Translations under genes and position numbers: made by a program | In this document: positions 25,695-34,258 of the stretch, piece after piece | How positions within the stretch are numbered: position 1 is the first letter of the stretch | Layout: every line of letters starts with the position of its first letter | NCBI RefSeq assembly: GCF_025499605.1 | Contig: NZ_JAFMVC010000002.1 | Location: forward strand, 1 to 64,000 | DNA length: 64,000 nt | From: Carboxylicivirga litoralis | Lineage (GTDB): Bacteria > Bacteroidota > Bacteroidia > Bacteroidales > Marinilabiliaceae | Direction: 5' to 3' | The notes under the pieces: generated by a model | The model's database searches: none | What the model was told of the DNA's origin: nothing | Seen by the model: the letters and a program-made list of their open reading frames with translations, nothing else

Positions 25695-28019
25695 ATGCGA
25701 CAAAACAAGTTATATATCATTGCAGTAATGGTCTTTTCGTTGGTGGCTTGCTCCACTGCTACAAAGCAAAATGAGCATACATCATCAAAGGACTATACGC
25801 AATATGTCAAGCCTTTAGTTGGAACATTGGGCGAAGGCAATACTTATCCCGGACCTCAAGTGCCGTTTGGGATGGTTCAGCTTAGTCCCGACACCGAGAA
25901 ATGGTTGTGGGGGGCAGCTTCGGGCTACGAGTATTCCGATAGCACCATCTATGGCTTCTCGATGACGCACCTTCATGGGACTGGTATTCCTGATATGGGT
26001 GATATTCTGTTTATGCCCACTGTTGGAACCACGCATATTCGTTCGGGTAAGAAGGATTTTACTGAACCTGGTTATCTGTCAAAGTTCTCACACGATGAGG
26101 AGCGAGCCGAAGTGGGCTATTACTCTGTGGTGTTAGATGATTATCAGGTGCAAGCTGAATTGACCTCTACGAATCGTGCAGGTATGATGCGCTATACTTT
26201 TCCGGCTTCGGACAGTGCGCATGTGGTGTTGGATTTGAGTCATGTGCTGCGTTTCGATGTGGTATGGTCCAATGTGCGTGTGTTAAACGAAAATACCATT
26301 GTTGGGATGCACCAGGTAAAAGGTTGGGCCAAAGAACGCTATGTGTATTTTGCGGCGGAGTTTTCACGACCATTTGATGGAACGCGCATTTTCTCTAATG
26401 GCAAAGAGGTGAAGTACGATTCGTATAAAACGTATCGTTTTCGAAGCAGCAAAGAAGCAGCCGGGCCAGATATTCAATTTGTTGCTGATTACAAAACTGC
26501 TGATAAAGAGCAGATATCAGTTAAAGTAGGTATTTCGCCTATCAGCACCGATAATGCTATGACTAATTTGCAGACGGAGATGCCGGATTGGGGCTTCGAG
26601 AAGTATGTTATGGAGAGTAAAAACCTCTGGAATACTGAATTGGCCAAATTTGATGTGGAAGGTGCGCAGCAGCAGAAAGAGACTTTCTACACAGCTGCTT
26701 ACCACGCATTTATGTCACCAACTACGTATTTTGATACAGACAGAAGCTATCGCGGGCTCGACCAAAACATTCACGAGTGCAAGGATTTTGATAATTACAC
26801 TGTATTTTCACTCTGGGATACCTATCGTGCCACGCATCCCTTGTTTTGTCTAACACAGGCTCATAGAAATGCAAACATGATAAACTCAATGTTGGCACAT
26901 TATCAGCAAAGTCCTGACAAGTTATTGCCTATTTGGTCGTTTTGGAATAATGAAACCTGGTGTATGATTGGCTATCATGCCGTGCCGGTTATTGTCGATG
27001 CTTATTTCAAAGGTGTAGAGGGAGTAGACTGGGTGCTGGCTTACGAAGCCTGTGTCAATTCAGCGACACATCCTGAGTACGATGCAACGGCAGAATATGA
27101 GCAATTGGGCTATGTGCCTTACGATTTGGAGAACGAATCAGTTTCCAAAACATTGGAGTACGCTTACGATGATTATTGCATCGCCCGTTTTGCTAAGGCT
27201 CTGGGTAAAGAGGTGGACTACAATCGCTTTACCAAACGAGCTTTGGCCTATAAGAATCTATTCGATAAGGAAATTGGCTGGATGCGACCTAAAGATAGCA
27301 AAGGGCAATGGAAGGCTGATTTCGATACCCATCATTTTGAACATTTAGGTGCTTTCACCGAAGGCACCACCTGGCAATATACCTGGACCGTTCCGCACGA
27401 TGTAAAAGGCTTACGCGACTTGTACGGCACCAAAGAAGCAATGGCAACTAAATTGGATTCGGTTTTTGCCTATAGCAGTGGAAAAGATTACAAAGGGGTG
27501 GACGATATTCACGGGCGTATTGGTGAGTATTGGCACGGTAATGAGCCAAGTCATCATGTGACGCACTTGTATGCCTGGGTTGGACAGCCATGGAAAACAC
27601 AGCAGTTAACGCGTCATATTATTGAAACCCAATATGGCAATGAGCCGGGGTCGTTGTGTGGTAACGACGATTGCGGACAGATGAGTGCCTGGTACATATT
27701 CAACGCTATGGGTTTCTATCCGGTTTGTCCGGGTAGCGACGAGTATATTATCACGTCACCCGCTGTTCCATCGGTTAAAATGACCATGAGCAACGGCAAG
27801 GAGTTGAATATATTGACTAAGAATTTTTCTGATGAAAATATTTATATTCAATCAGTTAAAATTAATGGTGTAAATTGGGAGAAGAGTTGGTTCTCGTACG
27901 ATGATATTAAAAATGGAGCGAACATAGAATTTGTGTTGGGAAGTGAGCCGAATAAAAATTGGGCTTCTTCTGAGGAAAGCTATCCTCCATCCATGTCAGA
28001 TACTCCGGTTCTAAGATAG
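25695..28019 (+). CDS. GH92 alpha-mannosidase (lipoprotein), copy 1
   Basis: 774 aa. Lipobox LVAC places a lipidated Cys at about residue 19, so it is likely at the outer membrane. The N-terminal beta-sandwich starts with YVKPLVGTLGEGNTYPG and FGMVQLSPDT. The (alpha/alpha)6 catalytic domain carries HGNEPSHHVTHLY and CGNDDCGQMSAWYIF, the acidic motifs expected for the inverting, calcium-dependent mechanism of GH92. Family members cleave alpha-1,2/1,3/1,4/1,6-mannose or mannose-phosphate linkages; the exact linkage cannot be read here. Two further GH92 genes follow. Confidence 0.93.
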   Translation: MRQNKLYIIAVMVFSLVACSTATKQNEHTSSKDYTQYVKPLVGTLGEGNTYPGPQVPFGMVQLSPDTEKWLWGAASGYEYSDSTIYGFSMTHLHGTGIPDMGDILFMPTVGTTHIRSGKKDFTEPGYLSKFSHDEERAEVGYYSVVLDDYQVQAELTSTNRAGMMRYTFPASDSAHVVLDLSHVLRFDVVWSNVRVLNENTIVGMHQVKGWAKERYVYFAAEFSRPFDGTRIFSNGKEVKYDSYKTYRFRSSKEAAGPDIQFVADYKTADKEQISVKVGISPISTDNAMTNLQTEMPDWGFEKYVMESKNLWNTELAKFDVEGAQQQKETFYTAAYHAFMSPTTYFDTDRSYRGLDQNIHECKDFDNYTVFSLWDTYRATHPLFCLTQAHRNANMINSMLAHYQQSPDKLLPIWSFWNNETWCMIGYHAVPVIVDAYFKGVEGVDWVLAYEACVNSATHPEYDATAEYEQLGYVPYDLENESVSKTLEYAYDDYCIARFAKALGKEVDYNRFTKRALAYKNLFDKEIGWMRPKDSKGQWKADFDTHHFEHLGAFTEGTTWQYTWTVPHDVKGLRDLYGTKEAMATKLDSVFAYSSGKDYKGVDDIHGRIGEYWHGNEPSHHVTHLYAWVGQPWKTQQLTRHIIETQYGNEPGSLCGNDDCGQMSAWYIFNAMGFYPVCPGSDEYIITSPAVPSVKMTMSNGKELNILTKNFSDENIYIQSVKINGVNWEKSWFSYDDIKNGANIEFVLGSEPNKNWASSEESYPPSMSDTPVLR

Positions 28020-28026
28020 ATATTTC

Positions 28027-28052
28027 ATCGGCAGGATGGATGTCCTGCTGGT
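28027..28052 (+). repeat. 10-bp hairpin between GH92 copies 1 and 2
   Basis: ATCGGCAGGA (28027-28036) pairs with TCCTGCTGGT (28043-28052), including two G-U pairs, with a 6-nt loop. It sits about 30 bp before the next start. No T-run follows. Confidence 0.5.
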
Positions 28053-28080
28053 GAATCTCTTAGTTTTTAAATTAATGATT

Positions 28081-30408
28081 ATGAAGAAAATATTAGTAAT
28101 TGGTCTCTTATTAATGCAAGTGATAATGTTGAAAGCACAGCAGGAAGATGTAACGCAATACGTCGACCCTTTTATCGGAACACAGGAAATGGGACACGTT
28201 TTTCCTGGTGCCTGTGCACCTTTTGGAATTGTGCAGCTAAGTCCTGAAACCGATAGTGTGCAGTTTTTTAACGAAGGCAAGTATAATAAAGAAGTATATC
28301 GCTACTGCGCAGGTTATCAGTATACCGATCAATCAATAGTGGGTTTTGCCCACACACATTTTAGTGGTACCGGGCATTCTGATTTAGGCGACTTTTTGGT
28401 GATGCCAACGGTTGGTAAAGTGCAACACAATCCTGGTACAATAGATAATACGTCAAGAGGTTATCGTTCCATGTTTCGTAAAAAAACAGAGAAAGCCGAG
28501 CCGGGTTATTACGCAGTGGAGCTGGATGATTACAATATAAAAGCTGAGTTAACGGCAACGCAGCGCGTTGGTTTTCATCAGTACACCTTTCCAAAGTCGG
28601 ATGAGTCTCACATCATCCTGGATTTAACACACGGTATTTACAACTACGATGGAAAAGTGTTGTGGTCGACGATACGTGTGGAAAATGATACGTTGGTCAC
28701 CGGTTACCGTATTACCCGAGGCTGGGCACGTACCAATTATCAGTATTTTGCCATGAGCTTTTCAAAGCCATTTAAAACCTATGGTTGTAGCAACGATGAG
28801 AAAGTAAAGTATAACGGTTTCTGGCGTAAATTTGATCAGACGGATAACTTCCCGGAGATGGCGGGTAAAGCCTTAACGGCTAATTTCGATTTTGATACCG
28901 AAGAAGGTGAGCAAATAAAAGTGAAGTTTGCCCTGTCGGCAGTGAGTACCGAAGGTGCTTTGAAAAATATGCTTGCCGAAGTGCCGCATTTTGATTTTGA
29001 TCGTACACGTAATGACGTCAAAGCATTGTGGCAAAAGGAGTTGAGCCGGATTAAAATTGATGCGCCGGACGAAAAGAAAACCGCTTTCTATACTTCAATG
29101 TATCATTCGTTTATTCATCCGAGCGAATATATGGATGTAGATGGTCAATACCGTGGCTTGGATCATAACATTCATCAGGCAGAAGGTTTCACCAACTACA
29201 CGATTTTCTCATTGTGGGATACTTATCGGGCACAGCACCCTTTGTTAACTTTGATTCAACCCAAACGTTCGTCTGATATGGTGAACTCAATGTTGGCGCA
29301 TTACGAGCAAAGTGTGCATAAGATTTTACCGATATGGAGCCATTATGGAAACGAGAACTGGTGTATGATTGGTTACCATGCGGTGCCTGTTATTGCCGAT
29401 GCTTATGTAAATGGTATTAAAGGCTTTGATGCAGATAAAGCATTAGAAGCGTGTATCTCAAGCGCCAACTACGATCGTTACGAAGGCATTGGCGAATACA
29501 AACAATATGGTTATGTGCCCTACGAAACCAGCCATTATGGGGCATCCATCACTTTAGAATATGCTTACGACGATTATGCGATTGCTCAATTAGCTAAAGC
29601 CATGGGTAAAAATGATGTGGCAGAAGAGTATTTAAAGCGTTCGGAGTATTGGCGCAACTTATTTGACGGCCAGACTGGTTACGTTCGCCCAAAAGATAAG
29701 AATGGCGACTTCTTACCAAATTTTGACGCATTAGATACACATGGAGCTGGTTTTATTGAAGGTAACTCGTGGAACTACTCTTTGTATGTGCCTCAGAATG
29801 TGGGTGGATTAATCAACGAAATGGGTGGTAAAGAGCGTTTTGCTGAGCACCTTGATTCTTTATTCACGATGCATATTCCGGATGCATATTTTGAGCATAC
29901 CGAAGACATTACCCGCGAAGGTATAATGGGAGGTTATGTGCATGGAAACGAACCTAGTCATCATGTTGCTTACATGTACAACTGGGCAGGTAAGCCCTGG
30001 AAAACGGCAGAGCGCATCCATGAAATCATGAACACCAAATACCTGAATAAACCAGATGGTTTGTGTGGTAACGATGATTGTGGTCAGATGTCGGCCTGGT
30101 ATATTTTCTCATCCATGGGCTTTTATCCGGTTTGCCCGGGTTCGGGCGAATATGTCATTGGTTCACCATCGCTAAATGAAGCCGTTCTTAAGCTTGAAAA
30201 TGGTAAGCAGTTTACGATTAAGGCTAAAAAAGCATCGAAGAAGAACATATACATCCAGTCGGTAACACTTAACGGTCAACCGTATGGTAAAAACTACATC
30301 AGGCATAGCGATATTGTTAATGGCGGTGAACTGATTTTTAAAATGGGCAGTCGTCCTAATAAAAAGTGGGGTGTTGGTGACGTATCTGAACCCTACTCTA
30401 ACAATTAA
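28081..30408 (+). CDS. GH92 alpha-mannosidase (secreted), copy 2
   Basis: 775 aa from ATG 28081, which gives the signal peptide MKKILVIGLLLMQVIMLKA; an ATG at 28036 would place fifteen extra residues, encoded partly by a hairpin, in front. The start of the mature protein, YVDPFIGTQEMGHVFPGA, is typical of GH92. Catalytic-domain motifs HGNEPSHHVAYMYNW and LCGNDDCGQMSAWYIF are intact. Unlike copies 1 and 3 it has no lipobox cysteine, so it is probably periplasmic. It may finish trimming of imported mannosides. Confidence 0.93.
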   Translation: MKKILVIGLLLMQVIMLKAQQEDVTQYVDPFIGTQEMGHVFPGACAPFGIVQLSPETDSVQFFNEGKYNKEVYRYCAGYQYTDQSIVGFAHTHFSGTGHSDLGDFLVMPTVGKVQHNPGTIDNTSRGYRSMFRKKTEKAEPGYYAVELDDYNIKAELTATQRVGFHQYTFPKSDESHIILDLTHGIYNYDGKVLWSTIRVENDTLVTGYRITRGWARTNYQYFAMSFSKPFKTYGCSNDEKVKYNGFWRKFDQTDNFPEMAGKALTANFDFDTEEGEQIKVKFALSAVSTEGALKNMLAEVPHFDFDRTRNDVKALWQKELSRIKIDAPDEKKTAFYTSMYHSFIHPSEYMDVDGQYRGLDHNIHQAEGFTNYTIFSLWDTYRAQHPLLTLIQPKRSSDMVNSMLAHYEQSVHKILPIWSHYGNENWCMIGYHAVPVIADAYVNGIKGFDADKALEACISSANYDRYEGIGEYKQYGYVPYETSHYGASITLEYAYDDYAIAQLAKAMGKNDVAEEYLKRSEYWRNLFDGQTGYVRPKDKNGDFLPNFDALDTHGAGFIEGNSWNYSLYVPQNVGGLINEMGGKERFAEHLDSLFTMHIPDAYFEHTEDITREGIMGGYVHGNEPSHHVAYMYNWAGKPWKTAERIHEIMNTKYLNKPDGLCGNDDCGQMSAWYIFSSMGFYPVCPGSGEYVIGSPSLNEAVLKLENGKQFTIKAKKASKKNIYIQSVTLNGQPYGKNYIRHSDIVNGGELIFKMGSRPNKKWGVGDVSEPYSNN

Positions 30409-30434
30409 AGCTAAGAGCAATTGTATTTTATTCG

Positions 30435-30471
30435 AGATGTAAATCAGCTTTGTGTCTTGATACTTACATCT
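30435..30471 (+). repeat. Spacer repeat between GH92 copy 2 and BSP peptidase 1
   Basis: AGATGTAA (30435-30442) pairs with TTACATCT (30464-30471) around GTGTCTTGATAC. It contains the TCTTGATACTT word of the ilv-leu spacer repeats, showing that the family extends into this locus. Confidence 0.6.
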
Positions 30472-30492
30472 TAAATCTAATTTATTAAGACA

Positions 30493-31941
30493 ATGAAATT
30501 ATTGAAATATACAGGCCATATATTGGTCTGTACAGCCCTGCTTATGTCTTGTTCGAGCAAACCACAGAAGGAGGTTAAGCTAACAAAGTATAAGTGTTCG
30601 ATAGAATCCAATAGTGAAGATTCGCCGGTTGGGGAGGAAGCGACTAAGTTGGTGGATGGTGATATTTATTCGAAATTTTTAACGTTTAATCATTCCGTAA
30701 CTATTACCATTCACCCCATCAAGCGTTCACAACTGACGGGCTACACCTTGGTTTCTGGCAACGATGAGCCAAAACGTGATCCGCAAAGCTGGAAGTTGGA
30801 AGGGAGTCAAGATGGTAATACATGGACCTTGTTAGATTCTCAAAATAACATCGTGTTTGAAGGAAGAAATCAAACACGTGAGTTCGATGTATTGACTGAT
30901 GCCGAATTCGAAACGTATCGTTTGACTTTGTCGACAGAAGATCATGAGATTTTGCAATTGTCGGAGATTGAGTTGAAAGGCTACTGGGATGCTAAAGATG
31001 AGCGACCAATTGCACAATTTGAAGCTAATAAAGTGGCGTTTTTTGATGAAGGCCTTGTGCAATTTAAAAATTCATCTGAGCAGGGAGAAGATTATTTATG
31101 GCATTTCGAAGGTGGAACTCCATCGACCAGTACCGAGAAAAATCCAATCGTGGAATACACATCGTTTGGCAGGTATCCTGTTAAGCTGATTGCCAGCAAC
31201 AATGGCTATTCAGATACCATCAGCATTGAAGATTATATCACAGTTAAACGCATTGGAGGTTGGGAATATTTTCAGTATCCACGCATCAACTTCGTTAATA
31301 AAACACTGGGCGGTAATGGTGATTTATATACTGAATTGGTGCCAAAGCCAATTGAACTAATCAATCAAGTGTGTCTTGATGTCTGTCGTATTTTATACCG
31401 CAGTGTTGATGAAGTGGATGTGTTAAGAATATTGGATTATTCAATTGAGGACATTGAAACCATTTCAGCCAAAGGCGGTAATGCACCTCATATTAATATC
31501 TTTTTTAGTTCCAGTTATTTACAACAAAAAAAAGGCATTTTAAGCGATGAAGAACTTGTAGCCGAAATTGTTGGTGTGCTGTACCACGAATTAGCACACG
31601 GCTATCAATATTCGCCCAAAGGAGCTGGTGGCTACCAAAAAGGAGCTGATTATTTCGGTGTCATTGAAGGGATAGCCGATTATGTGCGTTTAAATGCTGG
31701 TTATTCAAGTTACGATTACCGCAAACCAGGTGGTCATTGGAACGATGGCTATAAAACCACTGCTTTTTTTATCGACTGGTTGTGTACCAAAGATAAGGAC
31801 TTTGCTTATCAACTCAATCTGAGCGCCAAAACCATCGTGCCCTGGTCGTGGGAAGCGGCTTGTCAGGATATTTTGTCGGCCTCGGTAGAGGATTTGTGGA
31901 ACGAATATCAGACTTACCTAATAAATGAATCAACTAATTAA
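30493..31941 (+). CDS. Lipoprotein with F5/8-type, PKD and BSP metallopeptidase domains (copy 1)
   Basis: 482 aa. Lipobox LLMSC gives a lipidated Cys at about residue 20. An F5/8 type C (CBM32-like) domain covers about 35-165 (WKLEGSQDGNTWTLLDSQ). A PKD fold follows at about 170-250 (YLWHFEGGTPSTSTEKNP). The C-terminal basic-secretory-protein (BSP) domain, about 265-475, has the zinc motif HELAH in VLYHELAHGYQYSP and the downstream GVIEGIADYVRLNAG. BSP proteins are predicted zinc peptidases. Linked to GH92 genes, it probably attacks the protein part of mannosylated glycoproteins. Substrate is inferred. Confidence 0.85.
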   Translation: MKLLKYTGHILVCTALLMSCSSKPQKEVKLTKYKCSIESNSEDSPVGEEATKLVDGDIYSKFLTFNHSVTITIHPIKRSQLTGYTLVSGNDEPKRDPQSWKLEGSQDGNTWTLLDSQNNIVFEGRNQTREFDVLTDAEFETYRLTLSTEDHEILQLSEIELKGYWDAKDERPIAQFEANKVAFFDEGLVQFKNSSEQGEDYLWHFEGGTPSTSTEKNPIVEYTSFGRYPVKLIASNNGYSDTISIEDYITVKRIGGWEYFQYPRINFVNKTLGGNGDLYTELVPKPIELINQVCLDVCRILYRSVDEVDVLRILDYSIEDIETISAKGGNAPHINIFFSSSYLQQKKGILSDEELVAEIVGVLYHELAHGYQYSPKGAGGYQKGADYFGVIEGIADYVRLNAGYSSYDYRKPGGHWNDGYKTTAFFIDWLCTKDKDFAYQLNLSAKTIVPWSWEAACQDILSASVEDLWNEYQTYLINESTN

Positions 31942-31964
31942 TCAAATCGTAAATCACAAGTAAA

Positions 31965-33995
31965 ATGAAAAAATCAATTATTTATTCGATAATAGCAGCC
32001 CTTGTGTTGCTGGTATCGTGTCAGGAAGAAGCAGAGTTCAACATTGACCATTTGCAAACACCACTTCAGGCAAAATTTTCGGCTGATAAAAGCCGTGTTT
32101 TAATAAGTGAACAAGTGCAGTTTACGAGTTCTTCTATTGGTGCAACAAAGTTAGAATGGAACTTTGAAGGTGGTGATCCATCAACCAGTTCTGATGAAAA
32201 TCCGTTGGTAACATATTCTACGCCTGGAACATATAAAGTTTCGCTAACGGTAAAAGATGGTGCCAAGCAAAATGCTTTGGTACAGGAAGGTTTTATTACA
32301 GTATTTGGTGAAGAATGCTGGAAAGACATGGTGCTACCGGCTATTAACTTCAAAAATACAGCGGCTGACAAAAGTCTATACAGTCAAGTTGTTCCAGATC
32401 CTGAGAAATTAATACACACCGCATGTTTCGATGTAGCTCGCTGGTTATTTGTATGCCCTGATGAAATGGATGTACTCGAAATCATTGATTACACCGTTGA
32501 AGATAACGACGGAATTTCGGCAAAAGGTGGTCAGGCTCCTCATATCAATATCTTTTTTAGTGCGACCTATTTGCAAAGTTGCAAAGATAAAGGCATGACA
32601 AATGAGCAACTGCTGGATGAAGTGAAAGGTGTACTGTACCATGAGGTAACACACGGTTATCAGTTTTCGCCGCAAGGAGCCGGAAATTATCAGCAAGGGG
32701 ACGATTTTTATGGTTTTATCGAAGGAATGGCTGATTATGTGCGCTACGTCAGCGGTTACTTAACAACTGGCGATCGTAACGCCGGCGGTCATTGGAACGA
32801 TGGATATAAAACCTCTGGTTTCTTTATCGATTGGTTGCACTCTAAGAATCAAAATTTCTTAAATGAATTTAATCATACGGCTAAAACCATTAATCCATGG
32901 TCGTGGAATGCGGCAACAAAGCAAATCACAGGTCAATCGGTTCAGGCATTGTGGGATGAATACCAAAGTGATCTGGCCACTGGAGAAATCGAAGAGATTG
33001 ATGAGTTATTACGCCGTATGCGTGCAGGCGAAGACGTTGATTTTGGTGAAGATGAAACGCCTGAATCATTGATTGATTTAACAAACCAAAAACCTACTGT
33101 TACGTATCAGGCCGAAGAGTTTGATTTCTTTGATTGGGGATTGCCAGAGGCTGCATATGACAATGATCCGGGTACATCATTTTTCAACATGAATAACACA
33201 ACCTGGTATACCTTTGAAACTGCTAATAGCTATAAAGTGACTAAAGTTGCTATTACGGCAACAGCCAACCTATTAGGTATTGATTATGTTTTTACACCCG
33301 ATGAATTTGTATTGTTAGGCTCAAACGATGGTGAGAACTGGACCGAGATTACGGCAGTAGAAAACACAGACATCGTTAATTTTGAAGAACGGAAAGAATT
33401 TGCTTTTGAAAATACAGCGTATTATAAGTTTCATAAAATAACCCTGGCGGCCGACATTGAAGAAGGAGATAATAAGCGGATTATGATTGGAGAATTGGAG
33501 TTGTTTGGTTCTGAAGGCGATGCCGAGGCTCCTGCGTCTAACTTGGTAGACATCACAAAAGATAGCCCAACGGTTACATTTAAAGAAGCTGGCGAAGAAG
33601 CTTATCCAGAATGGGGCTTGCCTCAGCATGCTTACGATGGTAACCAGGATACTCAGTTCTTTAATTGGATAAATGAAACCTGGTTGGCTTTTGAAACAAC
33701 TAAGAAATACAATGTAACCAAGGTAGCCTTAAGTGCTTCTAACAATATTTTTGGTATCGAATATGTTTTCTCAGCTGATGAATTTACCTTATCAGGTTCT
33801 GATGATGGAACGACCTGGACCGAAATAACCAAAGTAGCCGATACCGGGATTACTGCGTTTGCTCAGAAAGAGGAATTTACCTTTGAAAATACAGCGTATT
33901 ATAAGTTCCATAAAATTGAATTAAAGGCCGAAATAGAAGAGAAAGGCCGTATCGTTATTGGTGAGTTGGAACTGTGGGGTGAAGCGGCGGATTAA
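31965..33995 (+). CDS. Lipoprotein with PKD, BSP metallopeptidase and two F5/8-type domains (copy 2)
   Basis: 676 aa; lipobox LLVSC (Cys about 19). Order: PKD (about 30-115; LEWNFEGGDPSTSSDENP), BSP peptidase (about 120-330; VLYHEVTHGYQFSP with HEVTH, then GFIEGMADYVRYVSG), an acidic linker, then two tandem F5/8 type C domains (about 370-515 and 525-672). The two F5/8 repeats share ENTAYYKFHKI and nearly identical codons, indicating recent duplication. The domain order is permuted relative to the upstream paralogue. It begins 23 bp after that gene, so the two are surely cotranscribed. Confidence 0.85.
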   Translation: MKKSIIYSIIAALVLLVSCQEEAEFNIDHLQTPLQAKFSADKSRVLISEQVQFTSSSIGATKLEWNFEGGDPSTSSDENPLVTYSTPGTYKVSLTVKDGAKQNALVQEGFITVFGEECWKDMVLPAINFKNTAADKSLYSQVVPDPEKLIHTACFDVARWLFVCPDEMDVLEIIDYTVEDNDGISAKGGQAPHINIFFSATYLQSCKDKGMTNEQLLDEVKGVLYHEVTHGYQFSPQGAGNYQQGDDFYGFIEGMADYVRYVSGYLTTGDRNAGGHWNDGYKTSGFFIDWLHSKNQNFLNEFNHTAKTINPWSWNAATKQITGQSVQALWDEYQSDLATGEIEEIDELLRRMRAGEDVDFGEDETPESLIDLTNQKPTVTYQAEEFDFFDWGLPEAAYDNDPGTSFFNMNNTTWYTFETANSYKVTKVAITATANLLGIDYVFTPDEFVLLGSNDGENWTEITAVENTDIVNFEERKEFAFENTAYYKFHKITLAADIEEGDNKRIMIGELELFGSEGDAEAPASNLVDITKDSPTVTFKEAGEEAYPEWGLPQHAYDGNQDTQFFNWINETWLAFETTKKYNVTKVALSASNNIFGIEYVFSADEFTLSGSDDGTTWTEITKVADTGITAFAQKEEFTFENTAYYKFHKIELKAEIEEKGRIVIGELELWGEAAD

Positions 33996-34015
33996 ATAAA
34001 ATGATTAACCGAGAT

Positions 34016-34164
34016 TTGTCATTAGGAATTTTAAAAATTTCATAATGGCAACAGGCGAAAGCCGTATCGAGGGAATCCCGATATAGATAATCTTACATTT
34101 CAGCTTTGCTGGAATGTTTAGATATTCTTCATCGAATTGGCATTATGACGACGTCTAATGACAA
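34016..34164. repeat. MITE-like 149-bp nested inverted repeat
   Basis: Outer arms TTGTCATTAG (34016-34025) and CTAATGACAA (34155-34164) are perfect. Inner arms CATAATGGCAA (34041-34051) and TTGGCATTATG (34137-34147) match at 10 of 11. The centre holds smaller stems (TATCGAGGG/CCCGATA, ACATTTCAGC/GCTGGAATGT). There is no coding capacity. It could be a miniature inverted-repeat element or a structured leader RNA. Confidence 0.6.
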
Positions 34165-34201
34165 TTTGAGATTAGGTATTATAATGTAGGTGGATTATAT
34201 G

Positions 34202-34246
34202 ATCCCGGCTCGTATTGCATATCTTTGGTATCGAGCCGGGATTTTT
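34202..34246 (+). terminator. Terminator-like hairpin 12 bp before the third GH92 gene
   Basis: ATCCCGGCTCG (34202-34212) pairs perfectly over 11 bp with CGAGCCGGGAT (34232-34242), with T to 34246. Because the GH92 start is at 34259, any promoter for that gene must lie before this hairpin. It therefore works as a partial terminator or attenuator rather than a clean boundary. Confidence 0.75.
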
Positions 34247-34258
34247 AAATTATTTGTC

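Noticed and set aside
34190-34258. Upstream in-frame start of the third GH92 gene
   Set aside because: The extension would be coded by the terminator hairpin and would bury the lipoprotein signal peptide that begins at 34259.
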